In this document: in pieces, positions 13,260 through 22,315 of the stretch
Layout: each line of letters opens with the position of its first letter
How positions within the stretch are numbered: position 1 is the first letter of the stretch
Origin: Phylloscopus collybita
Lineage: Eukaryota; Chordata; Aves; Passeriformes; Phylloscopidae
Assembly (NCBI GenBank): GCA_027886175.1
Contig: JAJNNQ010000126.1
Span: forward strand, 1-64,000
Direction: 5' to 3'
Length of the DNA stretch: 64,000 nt
Program-made: the position numbers and the translations under genes
Notes under the pieces: generated by a model
What the model was told of the DNA's origin: nothing
The model's database searches: none
What the model saw: only the letters and a program-made list of their open reading frames with translations

Positions 13260-14576
13260 TGACCACGCCTGAAGAGGACCGAGGACGGGACGGCCGACCG
13301 CCCTTTGGATCTCAGGACAGCTGGTCACACCGGACCAAGGAAGACAGCCTGGGATTGGACAGCACGGAGGAGCACCGGTAAAGTATAGCCGGTGGCGGGA
13401 GTGGAGACGAGCGAGTGGTGTGTGAGTGAGACAAAGACCGGTAGTTCGGATCTTTGGAGCGAGTGTGGGCCTCTCAGTACCGCGTTTTCAGTCTCCCGCG
13501 AGGGACCTGGCCGGGAAAGGAGGGAAGCGAAAGGAGAACGGAGTGAAAGAGGCGTCTCCAGGGGCATAGGCGCCCCCCTCCGGGCGTGCGGAGGTAATTT
13601 AGAGGGTGAGTGGTACGTCACAGGGTGTGTGATTGTAGGATAGGCCTGCCTCCATTCTAGAATCTACGGAGACAGGCTGCTCAGGCTGATCCAAGCGTGC
13701 GGAAAGCCTGGAGCTGTGTGTGTAGCACGCACCACACTGGCTGAGGTTACGGCCCGGGGTGTCCAGGGGTTGGGATACTGGCTGGGGTAGCTGGCGGGGT
13801 GTGGGGAGTGAGAGAGGGTACTGGCCGAGTTACGGCCCGGGGTGTCCAGGCGAGGAAGGGGTGCTGGCTGGGGTAGTGACTGAATCTCTAAGGGCGAGAT
13901 ATCAGGCTACCGACAGGGCACTCTGAGCACTGGCAGGAGTGGTGGTCAGACCCTGAGGGTGGGTAACTGCAACCACTACTGGCTTGGGACACCGGCTGGG
14001 GTAACTACCGGGGTACAGGAGTGGTCGCACTGGTTGGGGGTACCTAGAAGTGAGAGGTATGCGTTCCAGGTGCGGAGAGCCTACAGGGCCGGGGGTCTTT
14101 TGAGTATACCGCCTGGGTGTAGGATGAATGAAAGTTAGGGAAGTCCCAAGGTGCGAGGGATTTAACGATAGGGAGAGTGAGTGAGTCGCACACTGTATGT
14201 CCGGGTCCTGGCTGTAGGTGGTGACTGGAACTCTGGGCCCAGGTTGACCGGCCACTTATGGAAACTCGATAGATATACAGGAGAGGAAGAGGGGTGCTGG
14301 CTGGGGTAGTGGCTGAATCTCTAAGGGCGGGATATCAGGCTACCGACAGGGCACTCTGAGCACTGGCAGGAGTGGCCAGACCCTAAGGGCGGGTAACTGG
14401 GGCCACTAACGGGTGTTCGTGGAGTGAGTGAGGAAGGGGTGCTGGCTGGGGTAGTGGCTGAATCTCTAAGGGCGGGATATCAGGCTACCGACAGAGCACT
14501 CTGAGCACTGGCAGGAGTGGTGCCACTGGGACCACTGACGAGTGTTCGTAGAGTGAGTGAAGATTACCTAGTGAGA
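13260..14576 (+). repeat. Proviral leader with internal tandem repeats
   Basis: This 1.3-kb untranslated leader is G-rich on the plus strand. A block containing GTGCTGGCTGGGGTAGTG, then CTCTAAGGGCG, GATATCAGGCTACCGAC and CACTGGCAGGAGTGG occurs three times, at about 13852-13970, 14283-14400 and 14430-14520, with small changes. A second motif, ACGGCCCGGGGTGTCCAGG, occurs at about 13750 and 13832. A possible major splice donor, CCG then GTAAAGTA, lies at about 13378. Leaders of this class hold the packaging signal; whether the repeats amplify it is inference. Confidence 0.8.
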
Positions 14577-15875
14577 ATGGGAGGATATATAAATAAGCAA
14601 AAACCACCTGAGGAGGAAAAGGGGAAGATAAAGAACATTCCCCCAGATAGTCCATTAGGACAAATGTTGGAACTATGGGATACTGATGAGGCCACTAGAA
14701 ATTTGAGCAAGGTTAAAATGATTCATTATTGTATTGAGGTTTGGCCCACTTTGAATTTGCCTGGAGGATGGCCGTGGTGTGGAACTAAGGACCCCTGGAT
14801 GTGCTCGCAATTAAACCAGTATCTGAAATCCCGAGGGGACTCAGATACTGAGCAGATCCTTTATGCTGCCTGCTGGCAGAGACACAGAACTGAAAGTGAA
14901 ACAGTTAAAATTTGTAAGCTACAAGAGGGAAAGAGGAAAAATGAAAAAGAGAAAAAGGAGGAAAGCAGTCACCATTGGGACCCTCTTGATTATTTGCCCC
15001 CTCCTCCTGTTTACCCTGGGATGCCCCAAACTGTCCCTGCTAACCCTCCAGCTTTACCTGCGAACCCCTCCCCATCTCTCCAAACCATGATCCCTATTCC
15101 TTCTTCAGCTTGCTCCCCAACAGGATTACCCCCTACAGCTCCACCCTCTCTACCACCTCAGTCTAACCCGACTATCTCGAGTACTAACCCCTTCTACTCT
15201 TCAACTCTATCCTCGCCCTCTCCTAACACTGGCCTAGTCTACTCCCCTTCACCATCTACTGTCCCTGCACCCCCACACAACTGGGAGCTGGACTTGCCAG
15301 CCAATAATATAGAAACCCCAAAAGGACCCTACTGTGGCACCAGGTCAAGAACAAAGCTCTTCCCCCTAAGGAAAGTCCCGATAAGTGGGGCAGCTGGGGA
15401 TGCACCTCTGACAGCTTCAGAAGTTGGGGGCTTTAAGAAAGAGCTGGGAGGCCTGGTTGGGGACCTGGTGGGGGTGGCTGGCTGGGTGGATTGGTTCCTG
15501 AACCCTAATGTTTGCACCTGGAGTGAGATGAACTCTATTTTGGGTGCCTTGTTCAGCCCCAAGGAGATGGCCATGGTCCATGTCGCGGGGATGCGAGTCT
15601 GGGAACAGGGGAGCAGGTTTGGGCCCCGGGCAGGGGATGGGCTCCCGCGGGCGGATCCAGGGTGGGATCCAGGTGGAAAAGGGGAAGGGCAGAATGTGGG
15701 AGACTGTGGAACCCTGGTGGTGAGGGGCATTGGAGGGTCTGTTCCCCGGGGTGGCAGCACCAGGCTGGCCTTTGATGGGACCCAGGGGGAATGGGACCCC
15801 AGCCACCTAGTGAAGCAGGGGAGGAGATTTTTGGTTACGTGGATCCTGACAGTCCTGAGGGCCAAGTGCTGTTAG
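14577..15875 (+). pseudogene. gag: gag remnant: matrix, late domain, partial capsid
   Basis: An open frame of 432 codons from the ATG at 14577. The start is chosen because it gives an N-terminal Met-Gly, the usual myristoylation context of Gag. Residues 1 to about 110 resemble gammaretroviral matrix. A lysine/glutamate-rich stretch (about 117-130) leads to a PPVY late-domain motif (143-146) and a long proline/serine-rich segment. From about residue 263 (PLRKVP) the sequence resembles the start of capsid, up to a TWSEMNSILGALFS block (314-327). Beyond about residue 345 the match stops. A capsid C-terminal-like piece (motif DPDSPEGQ) follows in another frame near 15848-15910. The major homology region and the zinc-knuckle nucleocapsid are absent. 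So the frame is open but joins capsid to unrelated or frameshifted sequence. It may still encode a matrix-containing protein. Confidence 0.85.
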
Positions 15876-16217
15876 GGATGCAGTTCCTTGCTGGATCCTG
15901 GCCTGATACAGGAAAAAGCTAGGAATTAGTAACCCATGCTGCTGTTTGGACCCAAGAAAAAGAGTGGACTGACGTTTCCCGTGTAAAAGGACCAGTATCA
16001 CCTCCTCCTAACTATGGACAAAACCCAGAAGAATCCCCCATGAGTCTCCCCAAGTGGACTACCATCCAAGATCCTGCCAGCTGACAAAAGAAGAGAACCA
16101 ATGTATGATGAACATGAGTTGAGAGAAATAAAGAGGTTAGGGTTGTACCAAGGGAAGCAAGGGGAATGGTTAACCCCAGATAGATGAAAGTTTTTAAATA
16201 AAGCCCTAGCTCGAAAA
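15876..16217 (+). pseudogene. Scrambled gag-pol junction with extra pol 3'-tail copy
   Basis: Between the gag frame and the integrase frame three remnants lie side by side. About 15848-15910 reads as capsid C-terminal sequence, frame-shifted from gag. About 15922-16083 reads as a diverged copy of the pol 3' tail: it carries TQEKEWTDVSRVKGP and a later PKWTTIQDP, matching TQEKGWTHITRVKGP and SEWTATRDP of the real pol end near 17120-17270, and ends at a TGA. About 16100-16217 reads as sequence just before the integrase zinc region, broken by a TGA after TPDR. Protease, reverse transcriptase and RNase H are missing. The order implies at least one large deletion and a recombination between related genomes. 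Confidence 0.7.
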
Positions 16218-17315
16218 ATGCTAACAGAAATACACAGTCTGACCCACTGGGGCACTCAAGGGTTATGTGATCATTTCTTAAGGGAATATCTATGTATTGG
16301 AGTATATAATCTGGCCAAAGCAGTTACTGAAGGGTGCCTTATATGCCAAAAGGTGAATCAGAAAGCAATGAGGAAGAATACCTCAGGAGGAAGGCAAATA
16401 GCATTAAGACCCTTTCAAAATATACAAATAGATTTTACTGAAATGCCTTCAGTACAAGGTTACAAGTATCTACTTGTTATAGTTGATCATTTAACCCATT
16501 GGGTGGAAGCTTTTCCTACAAAAAGGGAAACGGCACAAGTGGTAATAAAAATATTATTGGAACACATCATCCCCCGGTATGGGCTAGTGAATAATATTGA
16601 TTCAGACCGAGGTCCTCATTTTGTGGCCAAAATTCTACATGATGTCATTAAAGCCTTAGGAATCAGGTGGTGGTTGCATACACCCTGGCATCCCCAAAGT
16701 TCAGGGAGAGTTGAGAGGATGAATAAAACCCTTAAAAATGTATTAACTAAATTGATAACCGAAACAGGAATGAATTGGCTCAAGTGTCTGCCCCTGGCCC
16801 TTCTGCGAATCCGGGTCCGACCAAGATCTGACATAGGGGCTTCACCATATGAGATGATGTTTGGACTCCCCTTCTTACTGACCCCCTATACCACTGGGGA
16901 TTATTTAGAAGGAGAGGCCGCTACCCAAGAAACAATTGGAAAGACATTGGCAAATCTTAAAAGAAGAGGGTATCTTCCTCAAACCTCTCCCTTGGACACT
17001 GACATGCACCAAATAAAACCAGGAGACTGGGTTTTAATTAAGTCCTGGAATACCACCCCACTAACCCCTAAATTTGAAGGCCCGTTCCAAGTTCTGCTCA
17101 CTACTCATACTGCAGTGCGAACCCAGGAAAAGGGCTGGACCCACATCACTAGAGTGAAAGGACCATTACCACCCCCGAGTGATCCCTCTGACCCCAACAA
17201 GAGGTCAGATCCCTCTGACCCTGCAACCCCAACAAGAGTTCCCTCTGAGTGGACTGCCACTCGAGATCCAGACACCCTCAAAGTAACTCTCAGGAAACAA
17301 CCAAAAACCAGTTAA
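16218..17315 (+). pseudogene. pol: pol remnant: integrase with complete DD35E core
   Basis: A 365-codon open frame from an internal Met, closely resembling gammaretroviral integrase. The zinc region shows His6, His10, Cys40 and Cys43. The catalytic core shows Asp72 (in IDFTEM), Asp130 (in DSDRGPHF) and Glu166 (in GRVERMNK), with 35 residues between the last two, the DD35E spacing. The C-terminal SH3-like region (KPGDWVLIK, KFEGPFQVLL) follows, then a proline-rich tail with a repeated DPSDP motif, ending in TAA. An in-frame TGA lies upstream, near 16185, and no reverse transcriptase precedes it. Integrase is normally cut from Gag-Pol, so this copy probably has no route to normal expression, although the frame itself is undamaged. 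Confidence 0.9.
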
Positions 17316-17562
17316 AGCCAATAAGGGACAATAACAGTTATTACAAGCTGTCGTTACCATTGTTAAAAATCCACATTGTTATAAGAGGTTAAAAAGGTGT
17401 TAATATAAAAGTATAAAATAATGGTTAAATCTGATGTTATAACTTGTTATAATGAGTCATAATGTGTTAATGTAAAAGTAATAAGTAACAGTAATTCTTA
17501 ATTTAAAAATTAAATCTCTCATAGGGCACACCCAAAGGGAGCTAACTAAAACTAAGAAAAAG
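17316..17562 (+). other. AT-rich spacer between pol and env with candidate splice acceptor
   Basis: About 250 bp rich in GTTATAA and GTTAATRTAAAAGTA motifs, two of which form a rough tandem repeat (about 17399-17480). In related viruses pol and env overlap, so a spacer here is unusual. The run AAATCTCTCATAG, ending at 17524, is a fair splice acceptor for an env message. No open frame is convincing. Confidence 0.5.
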
Positions 17563-17616
17563 GTGGAAAGTGGGAATAAGCAAGGGAGAACTCCACAAAT
17601 CCAGCCTAAGAACTCC

Positions 17617-17832
17617 CCGACCCAAGAGGCAAGACCAGGTGAGACCAAAGAGAACCCTCAGAGCGAGATGGGGGCAGGTTCATACTGGACTCTTGGAGGG
17701 ACTAATAGTAGTCCTACTGATATGATGAGGAGAAAGAACCCCCTGACCCAAGAGGCAAGGCCAGGTGAGACCAAAGGATCCACCAATAGAATGGTTCATA
17801 CTGGACTCTTGGAGGGACTGATAGTAGTCCTA
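17617..17832 (+). repeat. Imperfect tandem duplication at the env 5' end
   Basis: GACCCAAGAGGCAAGRCCAG followed by GTGAGACCAAAG occurs at 17619 and again at 17745. TTCATACTGGACTCTTGGAG, with following bases including AATAGTAGTCCTA or its GATAGTAGTCCTA variant, occurs at 17679 and 17795. The offsets are 126 and 116, so a 10-bp indel separates the copies. Because 116 is not a multiple of three, the first copy reads out of frame relative to the signal peptide encoded by the second. Confidence 0.85.
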
Positions 17833-18744
17833 TTGATAAGCAAGTTTACAGATGGGGCTTACTCCGAATGCTGTCATTCAGTTTGTGATGGGGAGAATCT
17901 ACAATCCCTTATGAGAGTTCACACCCATGTGAATCCCACATGTTTTGACATGATCCAATTATCCACCTGTCAAAAAGAGAAAAAACAACATTGGATTGCA
18001 AAAAATGCTGCCACCTTTAAGCAGTGCCTGACTGGGGAGTGCCCTATCAGAGAGTGGTTCTGTTTTAAAAAGTTAAGAAATACAGAGGGAGTAGCAAACC
18101 TGAGAAAAAGAAAATACCAAAAGGGGAGGAGGGGCAGCACACAAACATGGAAAAGTAAAATACAGACACCAAAAAGAATAGTGAAAACATATAAGCCAGC
18201 AACTTGGACACAAGATAAATCATGGAGGTGCCGAATTCCAATTTACATGTTGAATAAAATTATCAGGTTATCAAACAAAACAGCCCTTGCCCTTGATCAT
18301 ATCAGTAACCAATTGGCACAGACAAGAGCAGTAGTTTATCAAATCAAACTAGCAGTCGATTATGAAAGTAAGGTAATAAAAAATATTTCCAAAAGAATAC
18401 AAAAAATTGCATATGTAAGTACCCAGGAATGGAAGCCCTTAATTAATATAGACTGGTGGGACAACTTCTGGTCCTTTGAAGGGACCTGGTGGAAAAAAGT
18501 AGTGTTCATTGCAATAAGTGCCTTTGTCAGCCTCCTACTTCTCCCCTGCATACTTCCCTGTCTAATTCGAACTGTAGCCACTACTGTTCCAGCTAGTCTC
18601 CAAATCCCTAAAGTAAAGATTCAGAAACCTACAAATACAATTAGATTACAACCCCAAGAAGAACTGAGCACAGCAAAAAGAATTTATGACCAATACCAAA
18701 AATTAAAACAGATTTATTCCCTTGAATCAGACATGGCCAATTGA
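17668..18744 (+). CDS. env: env, open but shortened envelope gene
   Basis: The open frame extends upstream to 17563 but the first ATG is at 17668; a second ATG at 17791 lies directly before a hydrophobic signal peptide (TGLLEGLIVVLLISKF) and is the more natural start, giving 318 codons. A short cysteine-rich stretch follows, then a very basic segment (about 18090-18230), a heptad-like segment (around HISNQLAQTRAVV), a tryptophan-rich membrane-proximal stretch and one membrane helix (VVFIAISAFVSLLLLPCILP, about 18499-18560), then a cytoplasmic tail ending in TGA at 18742-18744. Usual gammaretroviral Env proteins are roughly twice this length, so most of the surface subunit is missing. The CX6CC motif expected after the heptad region is absent. 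Function as an entry protein is unlikely; a membrane protein could still be made. Confidence 0.8.
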   Translation: MGAGSYWTLGGTNSSPTDMMRRKNPLTQEARPGETKGSTNRMVHTGLLEGLIVVLLISKFTDGAYSECCHSVCDGENLQSLMRVHTHVNPTCFDMIQLSTCQKEKKQHWIAKNAATFKQCLTGECPIREWFCFKKLRNTEGVANLRKRKYQKGRRGSTQTWKSKIQTPKRIVKTYKPATWTQDKSWRCRIPIYMLNKIIRLSNKTALALDHISNQLAQTRAVVYQIKLAVDYESKVIKNISKRIQKIAYVSTQEWKPLINIDWWDNFWSFEGTWWKKVVFIAISAFVSLLLLPCILPCLIRTVATTVPASLQIPKVKIQKPTNTIRLQPQEELSTAKRIYDQYQKLKQIYSLESDMAN

Positions 18745-18765
18745 TGCGGGCTAAAGCCCGATCAA
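18741..18765 (+). other. Stem-loop spanning the env stop codon
   Basis: TTGATGCGGGC pairs with GCCCGATCAA across a TAAA loop, with one bulged G. The stem contains the env TGA (18742-18744) and ends at the polypurine tract. The structure is seen directly; any role in RNA processing or priming is inference. Confidence 0.6.
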
Positions 18766-18782
18766 AGAAATAGAGGGGGGAT
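18764..18782 (+). promoter_or_regulatory. Polypurine tract for plus-strand priming
   Basis: AAAGAAATAGAGGGGGG followed by AT directly precedes the TGAAAG of the 3' LTR. A G6 tract two bases before the LTR start is the classic gammaretroviral arrangement. Confidence 0.9.
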
Positions 18783-19509
18783 TGAAAGAAATTAGCCCCA
18801 GGCTATGCACTCCCGAATTGTGCTGTTACACTGTTTTTCTGTAAAATTAAAGTTGCACTGTTACTTGCCTGTTTTAAACTGTTCATGTTGAATCTGTACC
18901 CTGAATTTCTGTTCGTTATGTCCAAGTTCTGTACCCTTTCTCCCTAAATCCTGAGCTTTCCCCTCCCCCGAGGAAAGCACGCCGCTGCCTTGTAGGTAGC
19001 TCCCCCTGCCACTTCCTGTTGCCCCCTGCTGCTCCGTGCTGCTCCCTGCCTGCCTGCCGTCGAGCTGTGGGCTCCGCCCAATATGGATATGACCTCCCAT
19101 GGTGCCTGGCTGCAGCCGAGAGTCCAGTTAGAGCTAAAAAAACCCCTGAGACAGCGAGCCGACACAGAAACTGGACCTAAGAAGGACAAAACTGTGCGAG
19201 GCACACGCCCAGCTAGCTGCAGACAGCAAGCATTCTTTTGTTACTTTGTCGCCATGGCTTGAAAGAAACTAGAGAAAGGCAACGCCCCTGGACCACACGA
19301 GCCAACGTAATTCTATTGGAACCCCCGTAAGGACGGAATCCCGACTCTGCAGCAGCAGCAGCAGCAGCAGCAGATTCGACTGCACCTCCTCCTCCGTGGT
19401 GTCTACAGGGAGCAGCGGCGGCGTGCGCAGCCCCTCGAGCCCCCTACCCAGAGCTGATTTCCAATAAAGGCCTTTTTAAAGGAGCTGGTCTCCTGGCCAA
19501 TTTATAACA
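18783..19509 (+). repeat. 3' LTR of the provirus (727 bp)
   Basis: Matches the 5' LTR base for base in my reading, including the eight-CAG run (about 19350-19373) and AATAAA (19463-19468). It ends in ACA and is followed directly by the right target-site copy GATGG. The lack of any difference means little time since insertion, or a later gene conversion between the LTRs. Confidence 0.97.
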
Positions 19510-19514
19510 GATGG
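19510..19514. repeat. Target-site duplication, right copy (GATGG)
   Basis: Perfect match to 12507-12511. The pre-insertion chromosome reads straight from TTTGGATGG into TGTCTTCAAAAAG. Confidence 0.95.
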
Positions 19515-21250
19515 TGTCTTCAAAAAGAACGTAAGAGAGGAAACCAGTATTTTGCCTCTCCGTGGTTGCTGAGAATTAATGGTTTGCTGTTTCATGAAGG
19601 CACAAATGGTGAGCGGATGTAGAGAAAGCAGTGCATCTCAGGGTGCATCATCACCTAAAAAAACTACTTAAGTTTGAAAGAAAAGTCACCAGATTTTTCA
19701 GTGTTTGTACCTGTGCACAGTAAATGGTGACTTCGTTTGCAGTTATATATTGTCTTTGCAATCTGTGTCCCCCCAAGCATCACGGCACCATTATTCATAT
19801 ACAGTTATATTGGATGGCAACAGCAGAAAACATTTTAAAAGTGGCCACAGATCATCACAGGGCTTTCATCACCGTTGTGCTTTCAGCTCTGTTATCAACA
19901 GAGGGAAGCAGCCTGTCCATTCCCAAATTTGAGCTTTATTACAGCAGCAAGCAAGGCTGATTGTGATATTAATCACCATGAGAAAATGCATCTGTAGAGA
20001 AGGGGATGTGGGCTGTTAGCTGGCTTTAGGTGCAGTTACTGTGCTCCTGCATAAAACATGAGTTTTAAGGAGCTGTGGGGATGCCATCAGGCTGGGAATG
20101 TGCCTGCAGTGCCCACACAGGCCAGTCGGTTCAGAGTGTGACCCCACCTCCCGCCCCACCCCCGGCTCACAAAAGCAGCTGTAAGGGCAAATTCACTGGG
20201 CAAGAACACAAGAAACAGATGCAGAGTTAGCAGTGCCAGCCTGCAAATTGTGCCTTCTTGTATTCTCATGACCCGTGCCCACTCACATGGAAACACTCTG
20301 TTTGCTGAAGTCAGACTACTTGTGATATATAGGAGGCTCACTCACACCTAGCATGAAAAGCTCACCGTAGGATGATAAAAGAATGAACTCAAGTCCTACA
20401 GCCTTAGTAATAAAAGACTTACACTATCAAACTTGAACCAGAGTAATACTATCAAATAGAAGAAAGTGTCTGTCAGGGAATAAGACAGGCCTTTTAGTGG
20501 GCTTAAGGCTCAGATGCAGCTCAGTTGAGCACAACTTGAAGAATTGAGAAGAGGTAGAAGCAGCCTTTGAGTGAGTAAATACCTTAGCCAGAGTGTTGCA
20601 AAGGAGTAGGTTAGGTCACTTAGAGAATCACTGTCAGAGGTATTTGCAAAAAATGGTTTTAATACAAACTTTTAAAAACGCAGCTTCCCAAAGTTTGATA
20701 GCAAGATCCGTTCTATTACTTACTACATGGATGAAACAGAGAAGGGCACACTGAATTAAAATAAGTTTAGAATTATTTACACCAGAGACACAAAAGGGTT
20801 ATGGAGACCCTTCCAGTGACTCATGAAATTCAGAGTGGACCCCTTATATTCTAAACTGCTGATGGAACATGGGTATTGTTAGGTCCAGTCTTAGTCTCAG
20901 ACTTCAACAATGGTGTGGGTTTAAAGGATGCTGAGTGCATGCATCACAGGGGGAAATAAAAAGACTTGCCAGGGAGGATATTAGTCAAGCAGCCGTAGAG
21001 AGCACACAGATGGATGTAGAGGAGCACATTTTGGCCCAGCACAGAAACCCTCGCACTAGTGATGCCAGGATGATTTTTTGCCTTTTGTTTTATGTACCTT
21101 TTGTATAGCTTTTAGGTATCCTCAGTACTCCTAGCATGCACACTTGTAATTCCCTGGGTCTGATAAGTTAGCATTGTCCTGGTATTATGTTAGGCCAGGA
21201 GACCACACACCCTAAAGGCCTCGTAGTAGGAGGAAAAAAGGGGAAAACCC
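19515..21250. other. Right flank of provirus, unclassified
   Basis: No gene recognised. The part from about 20380 to 21240 looks repeat-like to me, with LTR-like phrases such as a TTTAATACAAAC run and a stretch ending GGCCTCGTAGTAGGAGG, but I cannot name a family. Open frames are short and without domains. Confidence 0.4.
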
Positions 21251-21254
21251 TACA

Positions 21255-21300
21255 CTGTTATAGAGAGGACCTTGGGAAACCAAGGTCCTCTCTATAACAG
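21255..21300. repeat. Perfect 21-bp inverted repeat with GAAA loop
   Basis: CTGTTATAGAGAGGACCTTGG (21255-21275) is the exact reverse complement of 21280-21300, with the four-base loop GAAA between. In RNA of either strand this would fold into a 21-bp hairpin; on the plus strand the loop fits the GNRA tetraloop class. The flanks do not extend the pairing. It lies about 290 bp before a solo LTR. Confidence 0.95.
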
Positions 21301-21590
21301 ATCCTGTAAACTGGAGATTTGTCCCATCCAGGGGGGACTTCCTCGAATGGGGGAGTATCACACCATTCATCCAGGCCATCCTTGTGAGACATGCTAATCT
21401 GTGAGGTCTGTAAATTGTGTACGTGACCTATTGCATGTGCACTGTGGCACATCCCGCCTTGGCCAAAGGGTGCAGCATCAGGATCCTTGTTAGACACCGA
21501 GCTAAGACCCTTCACTCATGTCTGGCTCTCAACGTTTTAAGACCAGGAAAAGGTATCAATAGGAACCCCCATAAAAGATGGTTTTAAGAT
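21301..21590. other. Unclassified sequence, possibly old repeat
   Basis: Between the hairpin and the solo LTR. The segment ending CAACGTTTTAAGACCAGG and AACCCCCATAAAAGATGG has the look of an LTR promoter region (TATA-like CATAAAAG), which could mean that the next LTR inserted into, or beside, an older element. Not established. Confidence 0.35.
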
Positions 21591-21591
21591 G

Positions 21592-22315
21592 TCTGTGATG
21601 AAGATGTTTGATGTGTGAAATATATGGATGTGACTGCCTTGGGTTGCAGTGCAGGATGTGACCAGGGGTGTGTATTCTATTATCATCTTCTGAAACAGAG
21701 TAGGGAGGTGTTAATGGGCCAGCTGTTCAAACCAGCTGTGGCAATGTTCTTTATCTCTTCCACAACCCATCCTCCCTCCAGGGGATATCTGCTGTTCATG
21801 GGCCATCGAGGCTCACTGCATGGCTGATACAATTTCATCATCCCATTGGGAGGTGCTCCACCCAGTGGGAGGAGCCCAGCATTCCTGCCTGGATAAAATC
21901 TGAAAATCAGAACAAGAGAATAGTCTGTTTGCACTGGATTCCCAGAGGAAGACCAGATCCATCTCACCACCACTGAACCTTTCTACAGGATCATCTCTGC
22001 TCCAACAGAACCACATCTGTCAGTCCAGAAGGATTTAATTGGATTGCTACCAACACCCTGACCAAACAGGTGTCAGGTCGTGTTCTGACTCTGGCAGTGT
22101 TTTTCTTTTTTTGTTCATTTGTTTTTTGGGGGGTTTTGTACTACTACATTTTTAATATTCCTAGTAAAGAACTGTTATCCCTATTCCCATACCTTTGCCT
22201 GAAAAACCCTTAATTTCAAAATTATAATAATGCAGAGGGAGAGAGTTTACATTCTCCATTCCAAGGGAAGCTCCAGATTTTCCCTGGCAGACGCCTGTCT
22301 TACCAAACTAAGACA
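21592..22315 (+). mobile_element. Solo LTR, ERVK/ERVL-like (approximate ends)
   Basis: A roughly 720-bp block beginning near TGTGATGAAGATG and ending in AACTAAGACA. It has a promoter-like CCTGGATAAAATC (about 21889), a T-rich tract followed by CTAGTAAAGAACTG (about 22162), and a terminal CCTGGCAGACGCCTGTCTTACC, all features of songbird ERV LTRs I recognise in outline. No retroviral genes adjoin it. I found no clear target-site duplication, so both ends are approximate and the family name is uncertain. Confidence 0.6.

Larger units (their letters stand above)
12512..19509 (+). mobile_element. Endogenous provirus, gammaretroviral type, defective
   Basis: The 6,998-bp element has the full provirus order: LTR, primer-binding site, long leader, gag remnant, pol remnant, env, polypurine tract, LTR. 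It is flanked by the 5-bp duplication GATGG. The LTR start (TGAAAG after a G6 polypurine tract), the proline-tRNA-like primer site and the integrase, matrix and capsid resemblances are those of gammaretrovirus-like (class I) elements. The two LTRs show no difference in my base-by-base reading, so insertion was recent. The internal region is only 5,544 bp: nucleocapsid, protease, reverse transcriptase and RNase H are missing, gag is frameshifted and deleted, and the surface part of env is shortened. It cannot be autonomous; copying must have used proteins from another element. It lies about 18 kb past the 3' end of DMRT2. Confidence 0.95.

Noticed and set aside
15329..15865. Minus-strand frame of 178 codons opposite gag
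   Set aside because: Proline-rich shadow of the gag region; no domain, and the plus strand carries the recognisable matrix and capsid sequence.
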